NCBI GenBank assembly: GCA_026874595.1
Contig: CM049322.1
Coordinates: 4,635,900 to 4,699,899, forward strand
DNA from: Sipunculus nudus
Lineage: Eukaryota > Annelida > Sipuncula > Golfingiida > Sipunculidae
Reading direction: 5' to 3'
DNA: 64,000 bases
A program made the translations under genes and the position numbers. The notes beneath the pieces are model-generated. The model was not told the DNA's origin. It searched no databases and saw only the letters and a program-made list of their open reading frames with translations. Below, one piece after another: positions 45,548 to 57,235 of this stretch. Position 1 is the stretch's first letter. Each line of letters opens with the position of its first letter.

Positions 45548-45652
45548 CTAATGCATTGATTTGCTAGAAAACTCGATTCCACGGTCTGAGCTACCAACAG
45601 GATTGTTTGATGAGGTGCTGCAGCAGTCAAGCATGATTCCATACCTGGGCAT
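45548..45652 (-). CDS. Short conserved frame of unknown meaning, copy 1
   Basis: 34 codons, MPRYGIMLDCCSTSSNN to a TAG. The paralogous place in copy 2 (54431 downward) also starts MP and keeps MxDCCSTSSNNxVG. Conservation may simply reflect the DNA duplication. Confidence 0.15.
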   Translation of the reverse strand: MPRYGIMLDCCSTSSNNPVGSSDRGIEFSSKSMH

Positions 45653-46859
45653 TATTTTCTTTTTATAGAAGTCACTTAAAGAAGGCACAGGGAGTTTGTT
45701 TATCAAGAAAAGCAGTGCTTATAAACAAACGGCCCACGCAGTTACAACTGCAGGTCACAGCCCCAGCTCAAGTCAAGCTTTATTTTTTGGGCGATAGACA
45801 AGTGAAGAATATTTTGTTTCTCTTTGCAAATATATGCGGTTTATATTTCAAGATGTGTGGTTGGCAAGTCTGTAAAATTGCTAATTTTCTAACTGTTTTA
45901 CAACATTTATTACAATTTAAACATCCGAAAAAACTGGGAATAGCAATGGCACTCTGGACTCTTTAGAATGTAAGCATACCAGTGGTAAATAAAAGAAGAG
46001 GAAGAGATTTGACCTGCGGTCCCATGTGAGCCGATTTAAATTGGACCTTTTGATCCATTCATATTTACTGGCCTTCAGCTTGATCATTCGACCACATATT
46101 TTATCACTGATTTTCAGCTAAGTCCAGTGGCGAATGCGTTGCTCTAAAATCAAACTATTGGACTATGCACATAAAAAATTCAAATGCACCATATGTATGT
46201 GTACATAAACATACAGTGTTAATATTGGAGTCCTTCTTATGGTACATATCACATTATTATAATTGTTTAGATACAAATATCCCTATTATCCGGAACTTTA
46301 TTATAAACACGTGATACGAAAGCAGTTAGGGCTCAAATCAAAATGAACATTTTGTTTATGATCACATATCCTTTTTAAGTAGATATATTAGGAATCAATC
46401 TATCGTAAAATGGGAATGTTCAGTGGAGAAATGATATGTGTGGATTTTGATAATAATTTAGATCAGGCAATAAAACAAAGTTAAACTCATAATCATGAGC
46501 ACCGGCGCTAAAGTAAAATCACATTATGATCACAGAGTAAAATTACTTTACAAATCAGCGCATCAATTATATGTATTGGTTTCCTTTGTTGAAGAAAGGC
46601 GCAATTTCCTTTTGAGTAGTAATATAGATTATATGTTTTAATCATTTAAGTTTTAATTTCTATTTTCGTGAATGAGTGTACTGTAAATCTTTATATTTTG
46701 CAGTTCACTTATACACTAAGTTTGACATAAGCTAAGCGACATGGAGGTGTCTTCCCTAATGCTGTTTATTTGTAACATATGGAAACAGTGCAAGTCACCA
46801 TTATATGTTTAACCCTTTATTCTTCAACCAAGCACATGCAAAATACAGCTCAATACATT

Positions 46860-47000
46860 GAAGCACTCTTGAGACAAGGTCTCTCATCGCAAAGACACCC
46901 AGATTCATACTCTACATAAAGTATTGCAGGTGGAGCCACCAGTCTTTGTAAACCACAACTACATTGGAGAAAAAAAATATGCCGGGTTTCGGATAGATCG
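46860..47000. repeat. Dispersed GGTGGAGCCACCAGTC repeat, locus 1
   Basis: Reads CGCAAAGACACCCAGATTC, then GCAGGTGGAGCCACCAGTC, then CAACTACATTGGAG and GGGTTTCGGATAGATCG. The same series occurs at 56425-56550 and 63275-63395, so this is one family that is both tandem and dispersed. Confidence 0.65.
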
Positions 47001-47626
47001 TTCTAAGGGTGTCAGTGATCGTTTCACCAGAATTTACTCTAGGTCTCCGGGCAAAACATGACCGTTAGGATGGAGTTACTATGATTATAAAAAAACGAGT
47101 GTATTCCATATCTGAACACTGCCGTGCAGTGGTAATTTGTAATATAAGTGGATCTGAACATTCAGTTAGAACCAGACAGGAACTACACGCCTCGTGACGA
47201 ATACCCCCCCCCCACAAACACACACATATATACATTCCCTGTAGGCGCTGTACACACTTAAGCCATTGATTTACAATTATACATTTCAATGTGCCTAAGG
47301 TTACAATGGCTGTTTTTTTGTTGTGTTACAGGTTGTCTAAGGTATTACTTTATGTGCTGCCGCCCACGAGGTACATACACAAGGGCTATCTTATCTCTGA
47401 CAAAATATATAGATATACCGCTATACTCAGTACCATAGGCAAGTGCCCTGTGCTTGTATTGACCTTTGACACTTGAAGTAATAATAGCAGATGTCACTGA
47501 TAAGAAGACATGATAAAGAACAAGTACTTAGAAAATAACGTTACAATTAGGTTAAGCATACATATGAGACTGTGCCTCCAGGATCGGTCGTACACACCTG
47601 TATCTGCGATCTGCGAACTGGCGATC

Positions 47627-47681
47627 ATGGCGGTCTCTCTCTTGTTATGTACCTTTATGTGCATCCGGGCACTTGCCAGTG
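47627..47681 (+). CDS. Candidate first exon of a secreted protein (signal peptide), copy 1
   Basis: 55 nt from ATG encode MAVSLLLCTFMCIRALAS plus one base, then the strong donor GTAAGT. The hydrophobic core and the ALA-S end fit a signal peptide with cleavage after ALA. The same exon, with the same length, phase and Met position, is kept in copy 2 at 57181. Downstream exons were not identified, so the mature product is unknown. An open frame runs upstream of the ATG here, but it does not align with copy 2. Confidence 0.5.
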
Positions 47682-48229
47682 GTAAGTACAATTATAATTA
47701 GTAATTTTAGATCTTCAGAAAAAAAAAACTGAATGTTGCTTGTATCATAGTCATTTATGTGATACTGTTCTTTCATGTTGATGTTGAGGGGTACAGCAAA
47801 TTAATTTAACAGGCGGGAGAGAATGGGAATTCTCACCTTTCTCTTTCTGGGCTGATTTTTGACCCGGCAAGCTAACACAAGCCTTTAGAGACCAACGGAA
47901 CAATTCGGGGAGGCTCGGTAGAATATACATTTACTCGCTATGACGCCGACCAGTTATAAAAAACAATTTATACATTTTTAAAATATTAACCAGTGTTTTT
48001 GCCTATCTTGAACTGTACATGTTGAAAGATTTTTGTGTAGCAATTTAAAGAAAAAAATTTGCTAAATAATGTTTATCAACCTTTAACATCGTAAAGAATA
48101 CATTCCAGAATAAAAGGTATGATATTTCACGTTAAACCAAGTTATCAACGTCTACGGTTGTCTTTGGTGCTAAGGAAATTTATGTATTTATAATTGGTTT
48201 AATTTACAACAATGTGCCAAACAACAAAT

Positions 48230-48411
48230 TACAGTGGAACCCCCCCCTTGCGACCATTCCGCAATTGCGACCACCCCCACAAATACGACCACTTTTCTTG
48301 GTCCCAAACATATGATTAAGGTAATTAATAGTCTCACAAATACGACCACCCCCAAATTACGACCACTTTGGTTAGTCCCCAAGGTGGTCGTAATTGTGGG
48401 GTTCCACTGTA
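48230..48411. mobile_element. pogo/Tigger-like MITE (182 bp)
   Basis: Starts TACAGTGGAACC and ends GGGTTCCACTGTA, a terminal inverted repeat bounded by TA. The interior is made of CGACCAC repeats in both orientations. The other copy of the segmental duplication (about 57785) appears to lack it, so it inserted afterwards. Confidence 0.8.
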
Positions 48412-49561
48412 GTTAGGATTTCAGCAAACAGCCTTAAGGCGATCGCAGAATATAGTGTGATATTTCATTTACAACGATTACACCGGAGCGACACCCACAG
48501 GGAGTCTCAAGTAGACTAAATATCTCCCAAAATCCTACTACAGCTAGATCGTTGACCACAATTCTCCCTTGTGACGGTCATATAAGCTGCTCCTGTTTTT
48601 ATATTTTCTTCGGAATTACAACAATTCCTGGATAAGAATAATATTTGAGATATGAAATATAGCTACGATTTTGCATTAAGGTTGTACACTTAAAGGTACG
48701 TGGAGGTATGTTTGATAAAGAATCTAACCTGCGTGATACCTGTGTCAGTGTGACACTTAAACTCGTCCATCATTATAAGGCTTTCCCATATTTATGTGTA
48801 CATTGTCGACATAAATGCTACATAAAGTAATTTTATGTCGGGCAAAAACACTATATCCATCTATAGTTCAATTACTTAGCAACCTAGCTGGTACTTATGA
48901 CCCCAACCATCGGAAAAGGATACTTAACCTCGTATATCATGGTTGATACGTTTGGTATAAAAGAGATTACACACGAGTCTCCCTCACATGGAGTTTTAAG
49001 CATATTACCAGGCCAAATGTTGCCTGCAGTTAAACTCTATGTGAAGCATACCTTTGCTCAAACCATGCTGGTCAATTCTCTCCTCTGCGTTATTTCTTTA
49101 TCAGCCTGGTTTCAAACGACGATACGTAATTTTTAATCAACAGGGTTGCTATTATAAAGATTCATTCGAAATTAATAAAGAAACAGAGCTAATTTTTAAC
49201 ATTCAGTTTGACGCGCTCATTCCGAGAATATTTCTATATATTCTTTTGTATTGTTAATGCTTTATGTTCTTTGCGTTATTCGATTTTGGCCAAAAGCATG
49301 ATGTTACGTTGAAAGCATATGAAGGAAATATTTCGATTAATTCTATGACTTGCATCATACATATTGCGGAAAAGCCAGAACGAATACATGTATTGATAAG
49401 AAACATTATATATACATTAGAAGATACATACAGTTAGTTAGTAAACCGATAATTTTTTATCTGGAAGTGGTGTTTCCTTTGTATTCATGGGTCATTAACC
49501 TAAATATATATAACAATAAAATATCAAATATATATGTGCCAAAAAGATTTGTAAACAGAAC

Positions 49562-49562
49562 A

Positions 49563-49619
<57 letters not shown>

Positions 49620-49642
49620 GCATATATATGTATATATATATG
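49562..49642. repeat. (TA)n microsatellite
   Basis: Interrupted TA tract; homologous in position to 58787-58851. Confidence 0.9.
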
Positions 49643-50239
49643 TTATTTAGAATGAACTAAACTTAATTTTTTAAGGCATTTCAATACTTATTAATTTCGT
49701 ACCACTTGCACAGGGCGTGTGACACTTGCACTGATGGTGTAGTCTACATTTGTTCAGCCATCGAGCACTCTGCCATCAGGTTTTTGCTTATTTTATTTGA
49801 AAGAAGAATTCTCTTAATCCATAATATTCAGTTGTATCTATCACGTGCGTGTTTTTCATCTTGTTTAGTTCATATCCTCCAGAAAACAATTTATGTGACA
49901 TATTACTCATGACGGTTTACCCTTGAAGCTAAGTTCATAACCTTGTGTAGCAACAGAATAAGTGGCTTCGATATAACACGTCAGTAGTTTTAACGGCTAT
50001 TTCGGATGATTGTTTCCTTTTATACATTTGTGTACTATTGGTATCTATAATATCTTTATTGATTGAGTTCGTGCAATCAATTGCACAATACCTTATACAT
50101 TTTTTCATTATTTTTTTTGTAAATGATAGTAATATTAATAAATAAAAGATACCTCTGTCATATGATTCAAACTATGTCTTTAGGGGTTATTTTTTTATAC
50201 TCTAAAACATCCAGATAAAATGCATAAATTTTTGAAGGC

Positions 50240-50423
50240 TTATTGCAGCGTCATCTTTCGGCAACTACGTTCGCTTGGCAAGACATAGAGCAGTTTGTAC
50301 CTCTGAATCAAGGCCCTCCTCTTCTTGATCCGACAGCCAGGTGACGCGGCCATAATGCTCCCATTCAAATAATCAAGGAGATGACAAACGGTTCTAAATA
50401 AGAATTCCAATAAGTCAAACTTT
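50240..50423 (-). CDS. Possible terminal exon of unknown gene
   Basis: An open stretch on the minus strand starts after a good acceptor (TTATCTTTACAG) and ends in TAA. It encodes KFDLLEFLFRTVCHLLDYL, then SPGCRIKKRRALIQRY and SERSCRKMTLQ. Composition looks protein-like, with three cysteines and a basic KKRR. No homologue was recognised, no upstream exon was found, and the nearest AATAAA is about 180 bp past the stop. It could equally be a chance frame. Confidence 0.22.
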
Positions 50424-50465
50424 CTGTAAAGATAACGAAAATTCGAATGGTGAATCAAAATGTGT

Positions 50466-51032
50466 ACAGTTATTGTAGCGTAATGGCTAATTACCTTTCT
50501 TAGATGTACTTAAATACTTAAAAAAAATGTATACTTACAATGAGTAAAACGGACCCCTTATATCACAAAAGAACAAACGTTCCCTTTGGTGATATCATAA
50601 CATTTCTTGCATTTGTATATATGTTTTCCCAGACCACCTAGAACCATAATTATATTACATTAATACTATATCCGTAATGAGTGTTTAAATTAAACACTTG
50701 TCTTGTTAATTATTTATTGCTTAGTGTTTATTAATCTAATATATTGTATATATAAACAGTTACTGTGGCGTAATGGCTAATTACCTTTCTTAGATGTACT
50801 TAAATACTTACAAATGTATACTTACAATGAAAAAACGGACCCTAACCTCACCAAAAAAGTAAAAAATATTCAATTCTGTTATATCATTACATTTTCTGGC
50901 ATTTGTATATGTATTGTTCCAGACCACCAAGAAACATAATAAGATTACATTAATAATACATCCGTAACGAGTGTTTAAAATAAATGCTTGTCTTTTTAAT
51001 TATTAATTGCTTAGTGCTTATTAACCTGCAAA
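50466..51032. repeat. ~290-bp tandem duplication
   Basis: Unit 1 (50466-50755) and unit 2 (50757-51032) both begin ACAGTTAYTGTRGCGTAATG and go on through CTTAGATGTACTTAAATACT, CCAGACCACC and GAGTGTTTAAA. Confidence 0.85.
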
Positions 51033-51233
51033 AGATATTGTTATTCCCATGGCATTTTCGTCAAAATGTTCAAGAAGCACGGGTTCGTGGTTGTGATACC
51101 TGTTGATATTAAAAAAGGTTAAACGGTTTTTGTTATATAATAGGGCCATCTGTCCTGGTTTTTATGAAAATGAGTCCTTAGGTGCAAAGTTATGAACGGG
51201 TTGGATAAACCTGTGTATGATAAAGACTCAATC

Positions 51234-51235
<2 letters not shown>

Positions 51236-51298
<63 letters not shown>
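51236..51298. repeat. (TA)n microsatellite
   Basis: About 60 bp of TA. Confidence 0.95.
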
Positions 51299-51301
<3 letters not shown>

Positions 51302-51752
51302 TGCTATTATTGCCTGCAACTTAAACTTGTAATGGACATTTAAGGTAACATTTCTTTTTCAATACACTAGCTTAATATAAGCTATCCCGCACTATGAATT
51401 TTTGTCGTTCCCGTCATGAAACCTTTAAAAGTTGTAGGTATGTGAGCAGGTATTTTTTTTTAATATGATAGAGTTAACAGAGATTTTAAGGCCGTATGTC
51501 GTATGAAAAATATGACTATATGTCCAGTTCTCGCCCACATATTTGCCATAGGCTAACTTTGGACAAAGTGTGGCAAATGCTACCCCCCCGTGTAGGCTGC
51601 TTTATGATATTTAATTGGTTTTAGAAGGAAGTTGGTTACTCTGAATCAGGGCCTAAGGCCCATGCGCGGCCTACTTTGTAGCAGGTTCCCTGCTTCACTA
51701 TCTCTTGTAGCAGCCCAGTTGTTTATTGTGGTAGGGTTTTATACTGCCGTGC

Positions 51753-52245
51753 TAAGGCAAAAGGCAGTAAGTCCATGTTTGGGCAAAAATGAGTTAACGC
51801 TCAAATCTTCAACAGCAGTATGTGTGCTATCAGATATATGTGTTGCCATGTCCTAGCCCTCAGGAATCCCGAGATATGGGGGCAGTAACATCACCATATT
51901 TGCGTTTACACACCACAAAACTGAAGTAAAAAGCAGTATCTTCACTTACTGGTTTTTTCGCACAGGAAGCATTAGGAAATCCTAAAGTAAAAAGCAGTAA
52001 GAACACTTACTGCTCTTCTTTACCTAAGGATGAGGATATATTCCGTAAACTGACATCAAGATACTGCTATTTGTTCGTGATAGTTAAAAAAAAAATCTTT
52101 CTGAAAAACTATGATAGATGAATCTTTCTCCGACATGCAGTTGAATCCCATGGCTCTGCAGAAAAGATGTATAGCAAATTAAAACATAATAGATTGTGAA
52201 ACTATATAGCAGGAAAAATTTGACACTATGGTGAAATAACGTCAC

Positions 52246-52330
<85 letters not shown>

Positions 52331-54241
52331 CATTTTAGGTTATCAAAGGGAGATAGAAACTATTAAGCCAGAAAGTCAACATGCTGACAGTCCTTAGTCA
52401 TCTGTGGAAAATCAAGGTTTAGGTTAAATAACATATATTCTCTGGGTACAGAAGCGCTTCTAGGAAGTTAAGTATCCATTCAGTAAAACATCAAACAAAA
52501 GACCACATTTAATATAAGTCAGATTGATTGTTATGAAATTCAGAATGCTAATTGCCATTGATAAATTACAGTTCTCGCTCTACATTCAGAAGGGTGCAAA
52601 TAATATTCTCAGTACTTTTGAAGTTCCAGCTTGACAAACAGCGTCCTAACAGGTTACCTTGGACGAAAGTACAGGCTTTACTTGTAATTTTGAGAATCAC
52701 ATATTTCAGCGATGGGTCTATCCTTCCACTGAGCAGAAATGTCAAAATGGGATCGGCAGCACATTGCATATCCAAACTTTAAATGCCACTAGATTGTCTT
52801 GGGTATGTGGATAAGAAATAACTATCATGTAGAAATACAGTTACGGGGGAATTTTTCAGTATATATAAGTAAAATTTAGTAAATTTATACAGGATCAGAC
52901 TTCGGGAATGGCTATGTATATTTTTATGAAATATGATCTAAAATATGATCCCTGAAAATCTGGAAATGCTGCTGAAGACTGGTACAACCACTTTAATGTT
53001 TTCATATTTAATCATTTTTCTTTTATTTTTGAAAATGACACTTATATATCCCCCCACAGAGGACACCTCGTTTAGACGCAAAGATCACGCTTCATGTAAA
53101 GAAATATTCGACTTTTCACTTAATTTCAGCATACCTGACCGTAAATAACTGTCCTATATTTTTACTATAGGAAGCAACGACACAAGTTGTAATACTTCAG
53201 AAAATGGATCATTACCCGAGCATAAAGTTAGAACATCAGCCCAGAGAAGTTGAAACTTTACATGTAGACAGGCTGTGGTATTTTTTTCCGGCATATCCCA
53301 ATACAGTAATTTTTATAATATTTGTTAAAAGATCTTTACGTTAAACAATCTCGTAGAGGAAACTGAACTAAGTATGATGTCAGGTTAAGCAGATAAAAGA
53401 CATCAAAGGACATGATGGTTAACCTTTATTAAAATATCTGAACAAACTTTGCCTGTATCTGAATACAGTCTTAGGTTCAAATTTCTATAATCATGTCCTA
53501 ATGTTTATTATCAATATTATCTTCATTCTTGAAACAATGTTATTATTTGCTCAACAAATTGTTGACTGTTCTGGTCGATTTCAATACCATAAATATATTA
53601 AAATAATGGTCTGAGTGGAAACATTAATAGACTTTTGTGTCATTATTAAAACATAGTTTAACTTCATTTTTCAAGTTCTGGCTGATCATGTAAGAGATAC
53701 GGAACAATTACAAAAATCAGAATATTTTAAACAAAATACCTATAGGAAAAGACATCTACTTGTATAAGTAGAAATCCCTATGCAGATGCGCATGTGAGGT
53801 TTACTTTTATTATGCCTTTTTTTGTTTACAAGTTTGGCTTAAAATTATATTTTTGTTGAGTTTGTTGCCATGGTTTTTAGATGATGTTAACGTCAGTCTG
53901 GAAAATGTTTGTGTTAATGATGTGATGTGTCACTTGAACCACTTGGAAAGGGTTATTAATCAAATTCAGAATCAACGACTGTGCAGTTACTGCTTTTTGC
54001 CTTCGGGAGGTAATATATAATCGCTTCTGCAGTAATGAGGCAAAAGACAGTTCTCGTAATATTTAAAAAACAAATGGCTGGAATGCTTCCTCCAGTAACC
54101 AGTTAAATACTGCTATAATATTGTACATATAAAATATAAAGTTCGGTACCTGCTGATATTGGTCTTAATGGGACACTTAAAAACACTTTAAAGGGCAATT
54201 ACTCAAAATCATCTTTAGAGCACTTACTGCCTTTTGCCTAA
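51753..54241. mobile_element. 2.5-kb DNA element with inverted ends AGGCAAAAGGCAGTAAGT, family not recognised
   Basis: Left end TAAGGCAAAAGGCAGTAAGT (51753-51772) is the inverse complement of the right end (54222-54241) apart from one base. Extra internal copies occur near 51945, 51985-52020 and 53980 (AGCAGTAAG / CTTACTGC). It interrupts sequence that is continuous in the paralogous segment at about 45465-45520. Open frames inside are short (at most 76 codons) and match no transposase. It also holds the TA/GA microsatellite at 52249-52329. Likely non-autonomous. Confidence 0.6.
52249..52329. repeat. (TA)n then (GA)n microsatellite
   Basis: TA to about 52287, then GA to 52329. Confidence 0.95.
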
Positions 54242-56424
54242 TTAGGGCAGTATATTGCTGCCTTTTGATGACGGTATGCCTAGAAATACCAATGTTACTT
54301 AGCAGTTCGTTTATTGTTATCTCGTCATAAAGAAATGATTCACGAAGACACTCGATTCCACAGTCCGGGCCACCGACATGATTGTTTGACGAGGTGCTGC
54401 AGCAGTCAAACATAAATCTGGATTTCGGCATTATTTTATTATAGAAGTTGGAATTTTTAAAATGGCACAGGTACTGTGTTTATCAGGATAAGCAGCGCGC
54501 ATACACAAAAGACATGTGCAGCTGTCAGTGCAGGACACAGTCTCAGTTCAAGTCAAGCTTCATTTGTTTGCAATAGACAAGTGAAAAATATGTAGGTTGT
54601 CCTGGGACACAAAGGTTTTTATTATTCTTCTATAAAAATGGCAATTTTCAAAATGTTAAACTTCATACTACTACTGCTACTACTTTAACTATTCATACAT
54701 TAGAAAAGGTGTGTATAACATTTGCACTCTGGACTCTCTAGAATATCTGCATAAAAGTGGTAAATAAAAGTAGAGGAAGAGATTTGACCTGCGGCCCTAT
54801 GTGGACCGAATAAATTATTAATTGGACTTTTAGATCTATTCATATTTACTGGCTTTTCCTATTGATCATTCGATCATACATTTAACCATGAAGTACAGCA
54901 TAGCAAGTCAAGTGGCCGGCCACATAAAGCTCTTAAACTGAACCATCAGGCTATGCACTAAACAAATAAATATGTACAATACGTATGTATACTTTTATCA
55001 GAAAATATGAACATACAATACTAATATTAAAGCCCTTAAATGGCCCAGATCATATTTTTATAATTGTTAAAACAAAACACAATATTCAGAAGTGTAAATG
55101 GTATAATAAAGCAATATTATCAGAGTAGTAGGGCCCAAAACAAAATGGACATGTTGTATTTGGTAACATATCCTCCTCTATTAGTTATATTGGGAACCAA
55201 TCTATCGTAGTAAGGGAATTTTCAGTGGAGGAACTAATATGTGTGGATTTAGATATTTTGAACAAACAATAAAACAAGGTTAAACTCATAATCATGACCA
55301 CCGGCGGTAAAGTATAATCCCATTATGATCACATATTTAAATCACTTTACAAATTACGTTGTAGTGTTAAAGAAAGACGCAATTTCCTTTTGAATAGTTA
55401 TTTAGATTATATGTTTATTCATTCATGTTTTAATTTCTATTTCCGAATATTTCTGCTCTAGTTTACGCTAGGCCTGTAAATATCGGGCACCTTCATTTTC
55501 GTGCTGCATGCATTTACCTCTTGTTACATTACGAGTCTATCAAATTGGTTTTGCGTAGACAGCCGTGAAGCAAAAAACCAGGAAACTGAACAAGTAATAA
55601 GTATATAGTGCAATGAAAAAAAAAAAAAGTTTATTAATGTTATTGGATGCTCAAATCACTTCAGATACCAAATGGGACTAATGTGAAATCATTTGTTTTA
55701 CGTATTTAAACCATTTCATTAATGATCATGATGTCTTAAATATGCCCGGTAAAGAATTTCGTTCTTTTAGTTTAAGTTTGATAAGCACATAATATAAAGT
55801 AGTTTAATAATTTCCTTTAGGTGTATGTGTTTATTGACTTAACAGAATGTATCTGATGTGATTACAGGTAAGACTGATAAAATAACGTTAAATCATTTTA
55901 TACATTTTTTTTTGTTACCATAAAAAACAGAGCGGCAGGGAAATAAATGAATGTTCATGAAGAATAGAGCGGATAGAAGGACTGAAATGATTTTAAAATA
56001 GGTACAGCCCAGACTGACAGGATACTCCTGGGATAGATGAATTATGCTTAGATAGTAAAATGGGTAATTAAAGGGTATTAAGGAGCAAATCATGTTCATG
56101 AATTTACCTTCGTCTGCTTAAATATAAAACAATGTTCTCGAGAGCAACGACCAAAACAAATATAAATGAATAAGGTATCACACGAATGTTTCTTATAAAG
56201 TTCGAATACGGTATAACAAAAATATTCATGTTTTAATACTGTCTTTTTGTTAACAATCAAATTTCGCTTATATATAGATAAAAAAAATCTTAGCTGAGTT
56301 TTCACAGATGGGAAAGTATTTTTGATTAGATAAATAATTATGGTAGGTGGCGTCATAGGTCTCAAGTACTAGGTAGATAGATCCAAGATACAGCTTAATA
56401 CTAGGGGGGGGGCACTCCTAACAC

Positions 56425-56550
56425 AATGGTTGTTATCGCAAAGACACGCATTTTCAGACAGCATATAAAAGATTGCAGGTGGAGCCACCAGTCATTGTTA
56501 AACATAACTACATAGGAGGAAAAATATGCCGTGTTTCGGAAAGATCGGTT
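56425..56550. repeat. Dispersed GGTGGAGCCACCAGTC repeat, locus 2
   Basis: Copy of the 46860-47000 sequence inside copy 2 of duplication 2, with CGCAAAGACACGC, GCAGGTGGAGCCACCAGTC and GTGTTTCGGAAAGATCGG. Confidence 0.6.
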
Positions 56551-57180
56551 CAACCGTCACAGCATATGATTTAACATGATTTACTGTAGGTCTCTGGGCA
56601 AGCATGACCATTAGGATGGAGTAACTATGATAACCAGAAAAAAAAACCCCGAGTGTATTCATTATCTGAATAGTGCCATGCAGTGTTGATTTGTACTGTT
56701 AGTGGATGTGGGCATTAAGTTAAAAACAAACAGGAACTACACGGCTCATGAAGAAAACACATACAAACACTCACACACACACATATATATATATATATTC
56801 CCTTAGGGCGCTGAACACACTTAAGCCATTTATTTACAATCGTATAATCTAATGTGCCCAAGGTTACAATGAATGGTTTATGCTGTCTTACAGGTTGTCC
56901 AAGGTATTGTGCATGTGCTGCCGCTCACAATGTACATACACAAGGGCCATCCAAACTTTCATTAACATATATAAATATACCGCTATACTCAGTAACAGAG
57001 TTGAGCCTAGTGTAAAGTGTCCAGTGCTTGTATAGACCTTTGACATTTGGTAGTAAAAGTTGTCACTGATTAGTAGACTTGATAAAGAACAAGTACCTAG
57101 GACATAACAAGTCGGTCAGGCACAAATATAAGACTGTGCCCCCTCGATCGTTCGTACAAAGCTGGAACTGCTTGGCCACT

Positions 57181-57235
57181 ATGACCACCTCTCTCTTGTT
57201 GTTTCTTTTTATGTGCATCCGGGCACTTGCCAGTG
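57181..57235 (+). CDS. Candidate first exon of a secreted protein (signal peptide), copy 2
   Basis: 55 nt encode MTTSLLLFLFMCIRALAS plus one base, followed by GTAAAT, a weaker donor than copy 1 has. The last ten residues are identical to copy 1, while residues 2-3 and 8-9 differ but stay compatible with a signal peptide. The later exons were not found. Confidence 0.42.

Larger units (their letters stand above)
44745..49645. repeat. Segmental duplication 2, copy 1
   Basis: Paralogous to 51490-58855. Shared landmarks include AAGGCCGTAT at the left edge, GAGGTGCTGCAGCAGTCAA (45613), GAGGAAGAGATTTGACCTGC (about 45999), the GGTGGAGCCACCAGTC repeat (46929), the signal-peptide exon (47627) and the TA tract near 49562. 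Divergence is clearly larger than in duplication 1. Confidence 0.75.

Noticed and set aside
48897-49136. 79-codon plus frame as exon 2 of the secreted protein
   Set aside because: The paralogous region near 58140 has stops and no matching splice sites.
54177-54431. 84-codon minus frame with DCCSTSSNN
   Set aside because: It crosses the border of the inserted DNA element, so its C-terminal half is not ancestral; only the first part is shared with copy 1.
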